This document shows, in pieces, positions 16,374-25,396 of a stretch of 64,000 bases of DNA. The number at the start of each line of letters is the position of its first letter. Within the stretch, counting starts at the first letter, position 1. The translations under genes and the position numbers were made by a program. The notes beneath the pieces were generated by a model. It did not search any database and was not told the origin of the DNA. It worked only from the letters and a program-made list of their open reading frames with translations. Source of the DNA: Vreelandella malpeensis (lineage in GTDB: Bacteria; Pseudomonadota; Gammaproteobacteria; Pseudomonadales; Halomonadaceae); the NCBI RefSeq assembly GCF_020622355.1, contig NZ_WHVL01000002.1, positions 186,001 through 250,000 of the forward strand, in the 5' to 3' direction.

Positions 16374-17873
16374 TCAGCCCAGCGAAATCGTGCTGTTGAT
16401 GCCACCGGAGACGTTCTCCGGCGCGAACCAGCGCGCGGTCACGGTCTTGGTCTGGGTCCAGAAGGCGACTGCCTGTTTGCCGTTGGGGCCGAGATCGCCG
16501 AGTTTCGAGCCGCGCGAGCCGGTGAAGCTGAAGTACGCCACCGGCACCGGAATCGGCACATTGATGCCGATCTGGCCGACGTCGATGTCGGTTTCAAAGC
16601 GCCGGGCCACGAAGCCGGAACTGGTGAAGATCGAGGTACCGTTGCCGTTGGGGTTGGCGTTGATGAAGGCGATTGCTTCGTCGAGGCTCGCCACGTTGAC
16701 CACGCACAGTACCGGGCCAAAGATTTCCTCCCGGTAGATCTGCATCTCGGCGGTAACGTTGGAGAACAGCGTCGGGCCGACAAAGTTGCCCTCGGGATAG
16801 CCCTCCACCTGATAGCCGCGCCCATCGAGCTCGAGGGTCGCGCCTTCGCGCTCGCCCTCACCGATCAGCCCTTCTACCCGCGCTTTCGCCTGAGGCGACA
16901 CCAGCGGGCCGAGATCCGCCTCGCGCTGGGTGCCGGGGCCGGCGCGCATGCCGCGCGCGCCTTCGACCAGTTCATCGAGCCACGCCCGTGCCTCGCCCAC
17001 CAGTACCACCACAGAGTTGGCCATGCAGCGCTGGCCCGCCGCGCCGAAGGCGGAGCCCAGGAGACTATTGATCGCCTGGCTCTTGTTGGCGTCCGGCATC
17101 ACCACGCAGTGGTTCTTGGCGCCCATCATCGCCTGCATGCGCTTGCCCGCTTTCGCGGCCCGTTCGTACAAGAGCGCCCCGACGCGGGAGGAGCCGATGA
17201 ACGACAGCGCCTTGATGCGCGTGTCGTCGGCGAGCTGGTTGGCCACCTCCGGCCCGCCGTGGACCACGTTGAGCACGCCCGGCGGCACACCGGCCTCGTG
17301 GGCGAGCTCGACGAGGCGCATGGTCGAGCTCGGGTCCTGCTCCGAGGGCTTGAGCACGAAGGTGTTGCCGGTGGCGATCGCCAGCGGAAACATGAAGCAC
17401 GGCAGCATGATCGGAAAGTTGAAGGCGGTGATGCCCGCCCCCACCCCGAGCGGCTGGTGCAGGGTATAGACGTCGACGTCGCTGGCCGCGTTCTCGGCCA
17501 CTTCACCGAGCTGAAGCGATGTGATCGAGCAGGCGTGCTCGACCACTTCGAGCCCGCGGCCGACCTCACCCTCGGCGTCCGGCAGCGTCTTGCCGTGCTC
17601 TTCGGTGATCAGCGCGGCGAGCTCCCCGGTGTGCTCGCGGATCAAGGCGGCGAGCTTCATCATGATGCGCATGCGCTTGTTGAGCGGCGTCTTGCGCCAC
17701 TCGCCAAACGCCTGCCGGGCGCTTTCGATGGCGCGCTCGACCTCGCCGGCGGGACACATCGGCACCCGGGCGACGACCTCCTGGGTCGCGGGGTTCACCA
17801 CGTCACGCCACTGATCGGTTCGGGAGGCGACGGGCTTGCCGTCGATGAAAAGGGGAATGTCGCGCACGGCCAC
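16374..17873 (-). CDS. mmsA: CoA-acylating methylmalonate-semialdehyde dehydrogenase
   Basis: 499-residue aldehyde dehydrogenase that converts methylmalonate or malonate semialdehyde plus CoA and NAD to propionyl- or acetyl-CoA in valine, thymine and inositol breakdown. Key signs are [16 protein letters not shown] (residues about 148-163), where Asn152 marks the oxyanion hole, FIGSSRVG (near 225), the nucleophile Cys283 in [10 protein letters not shown], and EEIFGPVL. It lacks the general-base Glu of hydrolysing aldehyde dehydrogenases, as expected for CoA-acylating members. It starts with GTG 17873 behind AGGAG. The 306-bp upstream gap holds a repeat array and a 16-bp palindrome resembling a branched-chain-catabolism operator. 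No mmsB is adjacent. Confidence 0.95.
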   Translation of the reverse strand: MAVRDIPLFIDGKPVASRTDQWRDVVNPATQEVVARVPMCPAGEVERAIESARQAFGEWRKTPLNKRMRIMMKLAALIREHTGELAALITEEHGKTLPDAEGEVGRGLEVVEHACSITSLQLGEVAENAASDVDVYTLHQPLGVGAGITAFNFPIMLPCFMFPLAIATGNTFVLKPSEQDPSSTMRLVELAHEAGVPPGVLNVVHGGPEVANQLADDTRIKALSFIGSSRVGALLYERAAKAGKRMQAMMGAKNHCVVMPDANKSQAINSLLGSAFGAAGQRCMANSVVVLVGEARAWLDELVEGARGMRAGPGTQREADLGPLVSPQAKARVEGLIGEGEREGATLELDGRGYQVEGYPEGNFVGPTLFSNVTAEMQIYREEIFGPVLCVVNVASLDEAIAFINANPNGNGTSIFTSSGFVARRFETDIDVGQIGINVPIPVPVAYFSFTGSRGSKLGDLGPNGKQAVAFWTQTKTVTARWFAPENVSGGINSTISLG

Positions 17874-17895
17874 GGCGTCTCTCCTGATACGTTGT

Positions 17896-17960
17896 TATTG
17901 CTTTGAGATTTTTATTTCTTTGAGATTTTTATTGCTTCGAGATTTTTATTGCTTCGAGAA
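17896..17960. repeat. 17-bp tandem repeat, three full and two partial units
   Basis: TGAGATTTTTATTTCTT (17905-17921), TGAGATTTTTATTGCTT (17922-17938) and CGAGATTTTTATTGCTT (17939-17955), preceded by the unit end TTATTGCTT and followed by CGAGA. The array begins 23 bases upstream of the mmsA GTG and is strikingly AT-rich for this genome. It could modulate mmsA expression by copy number or be bound by a protein. Confidence 0.9.
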
Positions 17961-18035
17961 AAGCGCTCCTTCGGCGTTGTCTATGTCGTTCGCCGCGTTA
18001 TTGAGCGCCTGGAACGCCCAAGATATAGCAGCAAG

Positions 18036-18051
18036 TTGACGTAAACGTCAA
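18036..18051. promoter_or_regulatory. Perfect 16-bp palindrome, candidate MerR-type (LiuR-like) operator
   Basis: TTGACGTAAACGTCAA is a perfect inverted repeat (TTGACGT, AA, ACGTCAA). From memory it resembles the palindromic operators inferred for LiuR, the MerR-family regulator of branched-chain amino acid catabolism in proteobacteria. Its place upstream of mmsA, a valine-catabolism gene, fits. No liuR gene is in the window. Confidence 0.55.
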
Positions 18052-18179
18052 TTCACCCGATACGGTTCAAAATAGCCGTTTCAATACTCGGCACGCCTGA
18101 CTATGCTGCGAAGGATGCGCCGGCACGTTCCACAGACGCAGCCTTATCCATCGAGAGATTCCGCCACGAGGAAGCATTC

Positions 18180-19265
18180 ATGCAGACCTTCAGCTGCCGC
18201 TGCGCCAACCCGCTGTTCTTCGAGAACACTGTCTGCCTCTCCTGTGACGCCGAGGTCGGCTGGTGCCCGAGCTGCGACGCCATCGTTGCGCTCGAGCCAT
18301 TAGAGCAAGGCGGCTACCGCTGCGCGCGCACCGAGTGTGGCGCGCTGCTCGAGAAGTGCCGCAACTATGCAGTGGAGAACGTATGCAACCGCATGGTGCC
18401 CCTCGATCAGGGCGTGGATGCGCTGTGCGACTGCTGCAGGCACAACGTGGTGATCCCGGATCTCTCCATCGAGGGCAACCGCGAGCGCTGGGCGGCGCTG
18501 GAAGCCGCCAAGCGGCGGCTTTTCTACACCCTGGATCTGCTCAAGCTTCCCCACGCCGCCCCGGAGGATGGCGCCTCTCTTCCGCTGAGCTTCTCGTTCA
18601 TGGCCGACGCCCTGCCGGACCAGGGGCTATGGCGCTCGGTCGGCCAGCAGAAGGTCTACACAGGCCACGCCGCAGGCCATATCACCATCAACGTCAAGGA
18701 AGCGGACACGGTGGAGCGTGAGCGCCTGCGGGTCGACATGAACGAGTCCCACCGCACTTTGATCGGACATTTTCGCCACGAGGTGGGCCACTACTACTGG
18801 GACCTGCTGGTCAAGGATCAGGACGAGACGGCCTGCAAGGCGGTGTTCGGCGATCATGAAAACCCCACCTACGGCGAGGCCCTGGAACAGTACTATCAGC
18901 AAGGCGCGCCGCTTGACTGGGCGGAGCAGCATATTTCCGCCTACGCCACCATGCACGCCTGGGAAGATTTCGCGGAAACCTTCGCGTTCTATCTCGACAT
19001 GGTGGCAGTACTGGATACCGCGCTGCACATGGGCATTTCACGCGCCGAGTACGATGGCACCCTCGACGGCATGCTGGCCGCCTATCATCAGGTGGGACTG
19101 GCGGTAAACGAGCTCAACCGCGACATGGGGCTTCTCGATCTGGCACCTGCGGTGCTTGCCGCGCCGGTGCGCGACAAGCTCGACTACCTGCATACGCTGA
19201 TTGTCCGCGCCGGCCAGGGCAACGAGGCGCCTCAATCGCCCTCCTCCTCCGCGCCGAAGCTCTGA
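18180..19265 (+). CDS. Zinc-ribbon metallopeptidase of the ATP-grasp/alpha-E locus
   Basis: 361 residues. The N-terminus carries a series of zinc-binding Cys pairs (CRC, CLSC, CPSC near residues 6-32, then more up to about 86, including CDCC). The C-terminal domain is a predicted gluzincin-like metallopeptidase with HEVGH at residues 200-204, and WEDFAETFAFYLD near 261 could supply the third ligand. This combination matches the putative zinc-binding metallopeptidase family found near circularly permuted ATP-grasp and transglutaminase genes. ATG 18180 follows GAGGAAG. It converges on the alpha-E gene with a 34-bp overlap. Likely role: cleavage or maturation of the product or protein substrate handled by this locus (inference). 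No signal peptide, so cytoplasmic. Confidence 0.85.
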   Translation: MQTFSCRCANPLFFENTVCLSCDAEVGWCPSCDAIVALEPLEQGGYRCARTECGALLEKCRNYAVENVCNRMVPLDQGVDALCDCCRHNVVIPDLSIEGNRERWAALEAAKRRLFYTLDLLKLPHAAPEDGASLPLSFSFMADALPDQGLWRSVGQQKVYTGHAAGHITINVKEADTVERERLRVDMNESHRTLIGHFRHEVGHYYWDLLVKDQDETACKAVFGDHENPTYGEALEQYYQQGAPLDWAEQHISAYATMHAWEDFAETFAFYLDMVAVLDTALHMGISRAEYDGTLDGMLAAYHQVGLAVNELNRDMGLLDLAPAVLAAPVRDKLDYLHTLIVRAGQGNEAPQSPSSSAPKL

Positions 19266-20236
19266 GTCTGCCCTTGGCGTTGGGTGACCCGCGGCACCTC
19301 TTCGCTGTTGACGAAGTAGGTGGCGCTCAGGGTGTCGTGGATACGCGCGAAGCCCACCTGCAGCTCGTCGATGAACGCGTGCAGTTTGCTCGGCGAGTGG
19401 GCCAGCGCCTGGATATCGGCGTCGATCACATCGGCGCGCACCAGCGCGACCGTGGCGACGACCCGATCCTGACGCGGTAGCCACTGAAGCTCGTGAGCGA
19501 GCGTTTCCAGGCTGCAGGCGATCGCCCGGGGCAGGTGCGGATCTTGAAGCAGAAAGCGCAGCACGTCCGGGCCGCGCACGCGCAGGCGCACCTGCTGGCG
19601 ATACATCTGGTAGGCGGTCAGCGACTTCAGCACGCTCATCCACTGCAGGTTCTCGAAGGGCAAAAGCTCCTCTGGGTTCTTGGGTAAAAGGCTCGCCGAG
19701 CGCACATCGAGAATGCGCGTGGTCATGTCGGCGCGCTCGAGCTGGCGGCCAAGCTCGATGAAGGTGCGCGTCGGACCGTGGCTGAGCGTGCCCTCGATCA
19801 ACCCGGTCAGCGTCTGGCAACTGCGGATCACGTTCTTCAAGAAGGCGTCGCGCCGGCGCGGGCTGACCCCGTGCTCGGCGTGATCCGCCACGCCAAGATA
19901 CAGGTGGTTGACCTCCTCCCAGATCTCGCGCGGCACCACGTCGCGAGTGGTGCGCAGGTTTTCCCGGGCGCTGGCCAGCGCCGAGAGGATCGAGCTCGAA
20001 TTCTGCGTATCGGCGCATAGAAAATGCACCACGCTCTGCTCGTCGAAGGTGTCGAAACGCTCGCGAAACGCCGCGAGCGTGCCGGTCATCTCGATCAGCG
20101 GCGCCCAGCCCAGCGGCAGGTTGCGCGGCAGATCGAGCATCAGGTGACTGTTCACGCTCAGAAGCCGCGCGGTGTCCTCGGCGCGCTCGACATAGCGCGC
20201 CATCCAGTAGAGATTCTCAGCGACTCGTGACAGCAT
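19232..20236 (-). CDS. Alpha-E domain protein
   Basis: 334 residues, nearly all helical, beginning MLSRVAENLYWMARYVERAE, which is the opening of the alpha-E domain (PF04168; members fused or adjacent to circularly permuted ATP-grasp ligases). Several Glu, Arg and His positions recur along the helices (for example ERADMTTRILDVR). Biochemical role unknown; it is presumed to partner the ligase. ATG 20236 lies inside the 3' end of the ATP-grasp gene (20-bp overlap), so the pair is co-transcribed and probably coupled. The 3' end overlaps the convergent metallopeptidase gene by 34 bp. The longer open frame to 20455 is antisense noise. Confidence 0.92.
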   Translation of the reverse strand: MLSRVAENLYWMARYVERAEDTARLLSVNSHLMLDLPRNLPLGWAPLIEMTGTLAAFRERFDTFDEQSVVHFLCADTQNSSSILSALASARENLRTTRDVVPREIWEEVNHLYLGVADHAEHGVSPRRRDAFLKNVIRSCQTLTGLIEGTLSHGPTRTFIELGRQLERADMTTRILDVRSASLLPKNPEELLPFENLQWMSVLKSLTAYQMYRQQVRLRVRGPDVLRFLLQDPHLPRAIACSLETLAHELQWLPRQDRVVATVALVRADVIDADIQALAHSPSKLHAFIDELQVGFARIHDTLSATYFVNSEEVPRVTQRQGQTQSFGAEEEGD

Positions 20237-21725
20237 GGCGCCCCCCTCCCGATTGTTCGACGCTATCCACGTCCTGCTCGTCGGTCTCGACGATCCAGGT
20301 ATCCTTGCTGCCCCCGCCCTGGGAGGAGTTGACCACCAAGGAGCCTTCGACCAGCGCCACTCGAGTGAGTCCGCCGGTGGTGACGTGGATGTCCGGCCCC
20401 GAGAGGATGAACGGGCGCAAATCGACATGGCGCGGCTGCGGCAAGCCGCCAGCAAGCGTGGGCGTGGTGGAGAGCGCGATGGTCGGCTGGGCCATGTAGT
20501 TGCGCGGGTTGGCTTCGATCAGCCGGGCGAACTCCTCACGGGTCTCTTTCGTCGAGCGCGGGCCGATCAGCATGCCGTAGCCGCCGGACTCGTTGGCCGG
20601 CTTGACCACCAGCTCGTCCAGATGCTCCAGCACGTACTGGCGATCATCCTCGAACATGCACAGATAGCTCGGCACGTTGGGCAGAAGCGGCTCCTCGTCG
20701 AGATAGTAGCGAATCAGCTCCGGCACGAAGGCGTAGACCACCTTGTCGTCGGCCACGCCCGCCCCCGGGGCGTTGGCCAGCGCCACGTTGCCTGCACGCC
20801 AGGCGCGCATCAGCCCGGCCACGCCCAGCACCGAGTGCGGGTTGAAGACCTCCGGGTCAAGAAACTCATCGTCGACGCGGCGATAGATCACGTCGACCCG
20901 GCGGCGTCCTTCCACCGTGCGCATGTAGACCACATCGTGCTCGTCGACCAGCAGGTCGCTACCCTGGACCAGCTCCACGCCCATCTGCTGGGCGAGGTAG
21001 GCGTGCTCGAAGTAAGCGGAGTTGTAAATGCCCGGCGTGAGCACGACGATCTGCGGATCGTCGCCGGAGCGCGGCGACATCGCCGCCAGCATGTCGTAGA
21101 GCTGGGCGACGTAGTCGTCCACCGGCAGGATCTTGCCAGAGGCGAAGAGTTCCGGCAGCACACGCTTGGTGACGTTGCGGTTCTCTAGCATGTAGGAGAC
21201 GCCGGAGGGAATGCGCAGGTTGTCCTCCAGCACGTAGAGCGTGCCGTCGGCGCCGCGCACCAGGTCCGAACCGCAGATGTGCGCCCAGACGCCGTGGGGC
21301 GGGTCGATCCCTACGCACTGAGGGCGAAAGTTGACCGACTGCGCCAGCACCTCGGCAGGTAACACCTTGTCCTTGACCACCTTCTGGTCGTGGTAGAGAT
21401 CGTCGATGAACAGGTTCAGCGCCTTGACGCGCTGCTTGAGCCCCGCTTCGGTCTTGCGCCACTCCCGGGCCGAGATGATCCTCGGCACGATGTCGAAGGG
21501 CCAGGCGCGGTCGATCATGGCGCCTTCGGAGTAGACCGTGAAAGTGATGCCCATGGTGCGAATGGCGATATCAGCAGCGGTCTTGCGCTCGGCGAGTTCC
21601 TCGGCACTGAAGCGCGCCAGCATGCTGCAAAGCTCGTCGGCCGAGGCACGCGGCTGCCCGGGGGCGGCGATGAGTTCGTCAAAGTAGTCGCGGCAGGCGT
21701 ATTGATTCCAGTTCACTTGGCTCAT
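20217..21725 (-). CDS. Circularly permuted type 2 ATP-grasp protein, catalytic residues intact
   Basis: 502 residues. EDNLRIPSG (167-175), the block PGIYNSAYFEHAYLAQQMG (231-249), the nucleotide-binding KPANESGGYG (375-384), YMAQPTIALST (410-420), RPFI (437-440), and GGLTRVAL then GGGSKDTW (470-477) are the conserved motifs of circularly permuted ATP-grasp ligases. These are predicted to form amide bonds between an amino or imino group and a carboxylate using ATP. It is the first gene of a two-gene operon with the alpha-E protein and divergent from the transglutaminase-amidoligase gene. ATG 21725 has GGAG seven bases upstream. Cytoplasmic. The substrate is unknown; genomic linkage suggests a peptide or a modified protein. 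Confidence 0.93.
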   Translation of the reverse strand: MSQVNWNQYACRDYFDELIAAPGQPRASADELCSMLARFSAEELAERKTAADIAIRTMGITFTVYSEGAMIDRAWPFDIVPRIISAREWRKTEAGLKQRVKALNLFIDDLYHDQKVVKDKVLPAEVLAQSVNFRPQCVGIDPPHGVWAHICGSDLVRGADGTLYVLEDNLRIPSGVSYMLENRNVTKRVLPELFASGKILPVDDYVAQLYDMLAAMSPRSGDDPQIVVLTPGIYNSAYFEHAYLAQQMGVELVQGSDLLVDEHDVVYMRTVEGRRRVDVIYRRVDDEFLDPEVFNPHSVLGVAGLMRAWRAGNVALANAPGAGVADDKVVYAFVPELIRYYLDEEPLLPNVPSYLCMFEDDRQYVLEHLDELVVKPANESGGYGMLIGPRSTKETREEFARLIEANPRNYMAQPTIALSTTPTLAGGLPQPRHVDLRPFILSGPDIHVTTGGLTRVALVEGSLVVNSSQGGGSKDTWIVETDEQDVDSVEQSGGGRHAVTSR

Positions 21726-21980
21726 GGGCGCTCTCCTGGCGCGGCGAGGGACACGGGTCCGTTAAACCCAGTGTAGGAGGATCTTCTTCAAACGCCCCTT
21801 GATCTTGCGCCTGGCGTTTAACGTTTCTCATCGCCTCAGGCCCCGCGGCGCGAATTGTGCTGCAAAAAACGCATTGTGGGGCGATACTTGCCCTCATGCC
21901 GCGTACCCGGCACCGCGAGTTCGCCGGGCCCTACGCCTCCATCACTGGTCGGGATACCCGCTCACCCCCGAGGATGGCCC

Positions 21981-24900
21981 ATGACCACTCGCATCGCCCT
22001 GACTCACCGCACCACCTACCGCTTCGACCGCCCCGTGCATCTTTCGCCCCACGTGGTTCGGCTGCGTCCGGCGCCACACTGTCGCACGCACATCGAGTCC
22101 TACTCCCTCGACGTCTCCGGCAACAATCATTTCTTGAACTGGCAGCAGGATCCGTTCGGCAACTTCAACGCGCGCATCGTGTTTCCCGAGCCGCGTCGCG
22201 AGCTCACCCTCGCCGTCGAGCTGATCGCCCCGATGACGGTCATCAACCCGTTCGACTTCTTTCTCGACGACGTCGCCCAGACGATCCCCTTCGCCTACCC
22301 GGACGCACTTGCCCGCGAGCTTTCGCCGTATCTCGAAGTGACCGAAGCCGGCCCCCGGCTCACCGAGTGGATCGCCCAGGTGGATCGGAGCCCGACACCC
22401 AGCGTGGACTTTCTGGTCGCCCTCAACCAGCGCCTGCAACAGGACATCAGCTACCTGGTGCGCATGGAGCCGGGCGTGCAGAGCTGCGAAGAGACGCTGA
22501 CGCTCGCCAGCGGCTCGTGCCGCGACAGCGCCTGGCTTCTGGTGCAGATCTTTCGCCACCTGGGGCTGGCGGCGCGCTTCGTCTCGGGTTATCTCGTTCA
22601 GCTCGCCCCGGATGTCAAGGCGCTGGACGGCCCGAGCGGCACCGAGGTCGACTTCACCGACCTGCACGCCTGGACCGAGGTATTTCTGCCCGGCGCCGGC
22701 TGGGTGGGGCTCGACCCGACCTCGGGGTTGTTCGCCGGCGAAGGCCACATTCCGCTGGCCGCCACCCCGACCACCGGAAGCGCCGCGGCAATCACCGGCT
22801 TTTCCGAGCCGTGCGAGGTCAGCTTCGACGTCGAGATGCGCGTCGAGCGCATTCACGAGGACGCCCGGGTCACGCGGCCCTACTCCGAGGTCCAATGGAC
22901 ACACATCCTGGCGCTGGGCGAGCGCGTCGACGCGGCACTCGATGCGCAGGACGTGCGCCTGACCATGGGTGGCGAGCCCACCTTCGTCTCCATCGACGAT
23001 ATGGAGAGCCCGCAGTGGAATACGGATGCGCTCGGCGAGCACAAGCGCGAGTGCGCCGAGGTGCTCCTCACCCGACTGCAGGCCGCCTTTGCCCGAGGCG
23101 GGGTGGTCCAACAGCAGCAAGGCAAGTGGTACCCCGGCGAGCCGCTGCCGCGCTGGGCGCTGGCCTGCTACTGGCGCAAGGATGGCGAACCCCTGTGGCG
23201 CGACCCGCGCTGGCTTGCCAGCAGCGACGGCGCCCCGACGGTGCACGCCGACGAGGCTCTCGCGAAACGCTTCACCCAGGCGCTTGCCGAGCAGCTGGGG
23301 GTGGCGCCGCGCAACTGGATTCCGGCCTATGAGGACGCTTACTACTACTTGTGGAAGGAGCAGACTCTACCGGTGGACGTCGACCCGCGCGAGGCGAACC
23401 TGAAGGATGACGCCGAGCGCCGCCGCCTGGCCCGGCTGCTGGAGCGCGACCTGGGCGCGGTGGTGGGCTACGCTCTGCCGCTGCGCCACTCCATCGCCCA
23501 CCACCACCGCTGGGAGAGCGGGCGCTGGCCGCTCAAGCGCGATCACCTTTACCTGGTGCCCGGCGACTCGCCCATGGGGCTTCGCCTGCCGCTCTCGGCG
23601 CTGCCCTGGGCAGACCCCGCCGAGTCGCCGCAGCCGGCATCGCTGTTCGCCCCGCGCGCCGCCCTCGGCGACATTCATGGCGAAGTGGCCCGTCGCCACG
23701 CAGAGCAGCGCCGCGCAAGCCCTGCTGAGCGCCACGGCTACAGTCTGCACCCAAGCGCACGCCATCCCGAAGGCGAATCCGTCCAGCAGCAGCCCGGCGC
23801 CGACGAGGACCGCGGCGATGGCGTGGTGCACACGAGCCTGTGCGTCGAGCCCCGCGACGCTCGCCTGCACGTCTTCCTGCCGCCGCTGACGCACCTCGAG
23901 CACTACCTGGATCTGCTCGGCAGCATCGAGGCCTGCGCCGAGGAGATCGGCTGTCCGGTGATGATCGAAGGCTACCCGCCGCCGCGCGACCCGCGCCTCT
24001 CGAGCTTCATGGTGACGCCGGACCCGGGGGTGATCGAGGTCAACGTCATGCCGGCGGCGAGCTGGAAGACTCTGGTGGCCCAGACCGAACGGCTCTACGA
24101 CGAGGCGCGCCTGTCGCGGCTCGGCACCGAGAAGTTCATGCTCGACGGGCGCCACACCGGCACCGGCGGCGGCAACCACGTGACGCTGGGCGGTGCCACC
24201 CCGGAAGACTCCCCCTTCCTGCGCCGCCCGGACCTGCTGGCGAGCCTGGTAACCTACTGGCAGCATCACCCGAGCCTGTCGTACCTGTTTTCAGGACTGT
24301 TCATCGGCCCCACGAGCCAGGCGCCCCGGGTCGACGAAGCGCGCCACGAGGCGCTTTACGAGCTCGAGATCGCCCTGCAGCAGATGCCCGTGGGCGAGGT
24401 CACCAACCCCTGGCTGGTGGATCGCCTGCTGCGTCATCTCTTGACCGATTTGACCGGCAACACCCATCGCGCCGAGTTCTGCATCGACAAGCTCTACTCG
24501 CCGGACAGCGATACCGGTCGACTCGGGCTTCTGGAGCTGCGCGGCTTCGAGATGCCGCCGCATGCCCGGCTTGCGTTGATGCAGACGCTTCTGATCCGCG
24601 CGCTGGTGGCCAGGCTCTGGAAGACGCCCTACCGGGCCAAGCCGGTGCGCTGGGGCAGCGCCCTGCAGGATCGCTGGATGCTGCCCCACTATCTGTGGGA
24701 AGACCTCGATGACGTGCTGGGCGATCTGCGCTATCACGGTTTCGATTTCGAACTCGAGTGGTTCGCGCCGTTTCGAGAATTTCGCTTTCCCGTCCACGGG
24801 CGCCTGCACACCCCGATGCTGGAACTCGAGCTGCGCCAGGCGATCGAGCCTTGGCACGTGCTCGGCGAGGAGGCCTCCGCCTCCGGCACCGCGCGCTACG

Positions 24901-25331
24901 TCGACTCCTCGGTGGAGCGCCTCGAAGTCAAGGTGCGCGGCATGAGCGGCGAACGCTACGTGGTGACCTGCAACGGCCGGCGCGTACCGCTCACCCCCAC
25001 CGGCAGAAACGGCGAGGCGGTGGCCGGGGTGCGCTACCGCGCCTGGCAGCCGCCCTCGGCACTGCACCCGCAGATCCCGGTGCACGCCCCCCTGGTCTTC
25101 GACGTGATCGATACCTGGAACCAGCGTGCAGTGGCCGGCTGCACCTACCACGTGGTACACCCTACCGGGCGCAGCTTCGAGACGTTCCCGGTGAACGCCT
25201 TCGAGGCCGAAGCGCGCCGGCTTGGCCGCTTCGCGACCGGCGGTCACACCCACGGCCACCAGGCCCCGGCCGAGGAGCGCGCGAGTCTCGAGCTTCCGCT
25301 GACCCTGGATCTACGTTGGCGGCCCCACTGA
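21981..25331 (+). CDS. Transglutaminase-like plus DUF2126 (putative amidoligase) fusion
   Basis: 1116 residues. Residues about 1-95 are the bacterial transglutaminase N-terminal domain. About 140-260 is the transglutaminase core with Cys180 in GSCRDSAWLL, His229 in DLHAWTE and Asp245 in GLDPTSG, a complete triad. From about 320 (MGGEPTFVSIDD) to the end is DUF2126, classed as a putative glutamine-synthetase-like amidoligase; HTGTGGGNHVTLGG and SYLFSGLFIGPTSQ are its hallmarks. A charged Gln/Glu/Arg-rich linker near 575-620 is probably disordered. ATG 21981 was chosen (GAGG upstream) although the frame is open to 21855. Likely one polypeptide that both makes and breaks amide bonds. First of three co-directional genes here. 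Confidence 0.93.
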   Translation: MTTRIALTHRTTYRFDRPVHLSPHVVRLRPAPHCRTHIESYSLDVSGNNHFLNWQQDPFGNFNARIVFPEPRRELTLAVELIAPMTVINPFDFFLDDVAQTIPFAYPDALARELSPYLEVTEAGPRLTEWIAQVDRSPTPSVDFLVALNQRLQQDISYLVRMEPGVQSCEETLTLASGSCRDSAWLLVQIFRHLGLAARFVSGYLVQLAPDVKALDGPSGTEVDFTDLHAWTEVFLPGAGWVGLDPTSGLFAGEGHIPLAATPTTGSAAAITGFSEPCEVSFDVEMRVERIHEDARVTRPYSEVQWTHILALGERVDAALDAQDVRLTMGGEPTFVSIDDMESPQWNTDALGEHKRECAEVLLTRLQAAFARGGVVQQQQGKWYPGEPLPRWALACYWRKDGEPLWRDPRWLASSDGAPTVHADEALAKRFTQALAEQLGVAPRNWIPAYEDAYYYLWKEQTLPVDVDPREANLKDDAERRRLARLLERDLGAVVGYALPLRHSIAHHHRWESGRWPLKRDHLYLVPGDSPMGLRLPLSALPWADPAESPQPASLFAPRAALGDIHGEVARRHAEQRRASPAERHGYSLHPSARHPEGESVQQQPGADEDRGDGVVHTSLCVEPRDARLHVFLPPLTHLEHYLDLLGSIEACAEEIGCPVMIEGYPPPRDPRLSSFMVTPDPGVIEVNVMPAASWKTLVAQTERLYDEARLSRLGTEKFMLDGRHTGTGGGNHVTLGGATPEDSPFLRRPDLLASLVTYWQHHPSLSYLFSGLFIGPTSQAPRVDEARHEALYELEIALQQMPVGEVTNPWLVDRLLRHLLTDLTGNTHRAEFCIDKLYSPDSDTGRLGLLELRGFEMPPHARLALMQTLLIRALVARLWKTPYRAKPVRWGSALQDRWMLPHYLWEDLDDVLGDLRYHGFDFELEWFAPFREFRFPVHGRLHTPMLELELRQAIEPWHVLGEEASASGTARYVDSSVERLEVKVRGMSGERYVVTCNGRRVPLTPTGRNGEAVAGVRYRAWQPPSALHPQIPVHAPLVFDVIDTWNQRAVAGCTYHVVHPTGRSFETFPVNAFEAEARRLGRFATGGHTHGHQAPAEERASLELPLTLDLRWRPH

Positions 25332-25396
25332 CACCCTGATACCGTCATTTGAACCACCCGGGCGCCAGCGCCCTTTGCCACCTCAGGACGACACGT

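Larger units (their letters stand above)
17874..18179. promoter_or_regulatory. 306-bp divergent intergenic region: AT-rich repeats and palindrome
   Basis: No gene is visible between mmsA (minus) and the metallopeptidase (plus). The mmsA-proximal third is AT-rich and made of 17-bp tandem repeats; a perfect 16-bp palindrome sits at 18036-18051. Short open frames here (for example 17836-18039 plus) have no Shine-Dalgarno or plausible composition. Confidence 0.6.

Noticed and set aside
16107..17906. 599-codon plus-strand frame opposite mmsA
   Set aside because: No domain, shadow composition, and mmsA on the other strand has all its catalytic motifs.
17905..17955. Possible CRISPR-like array
   Set aside because: Units are directly contiguous 17-mers with no spacers, so this is a simple tandem repeat.
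19232..20455. Longer start for the alpha-E protein at 20455
   Set aside because: The extra 73 codons lie in a shadow frame of the ATP-grasp gene; the alpha-E domain begins exactly at ATG 20236.
25331..25396. Frameshift or pseudogene at the junction between the big fusion and the ATP-grasp/alpha-E gene
   Set aside because: Both frames are intact with proper ends and starts; the gap is ordinary intergenic sequence.
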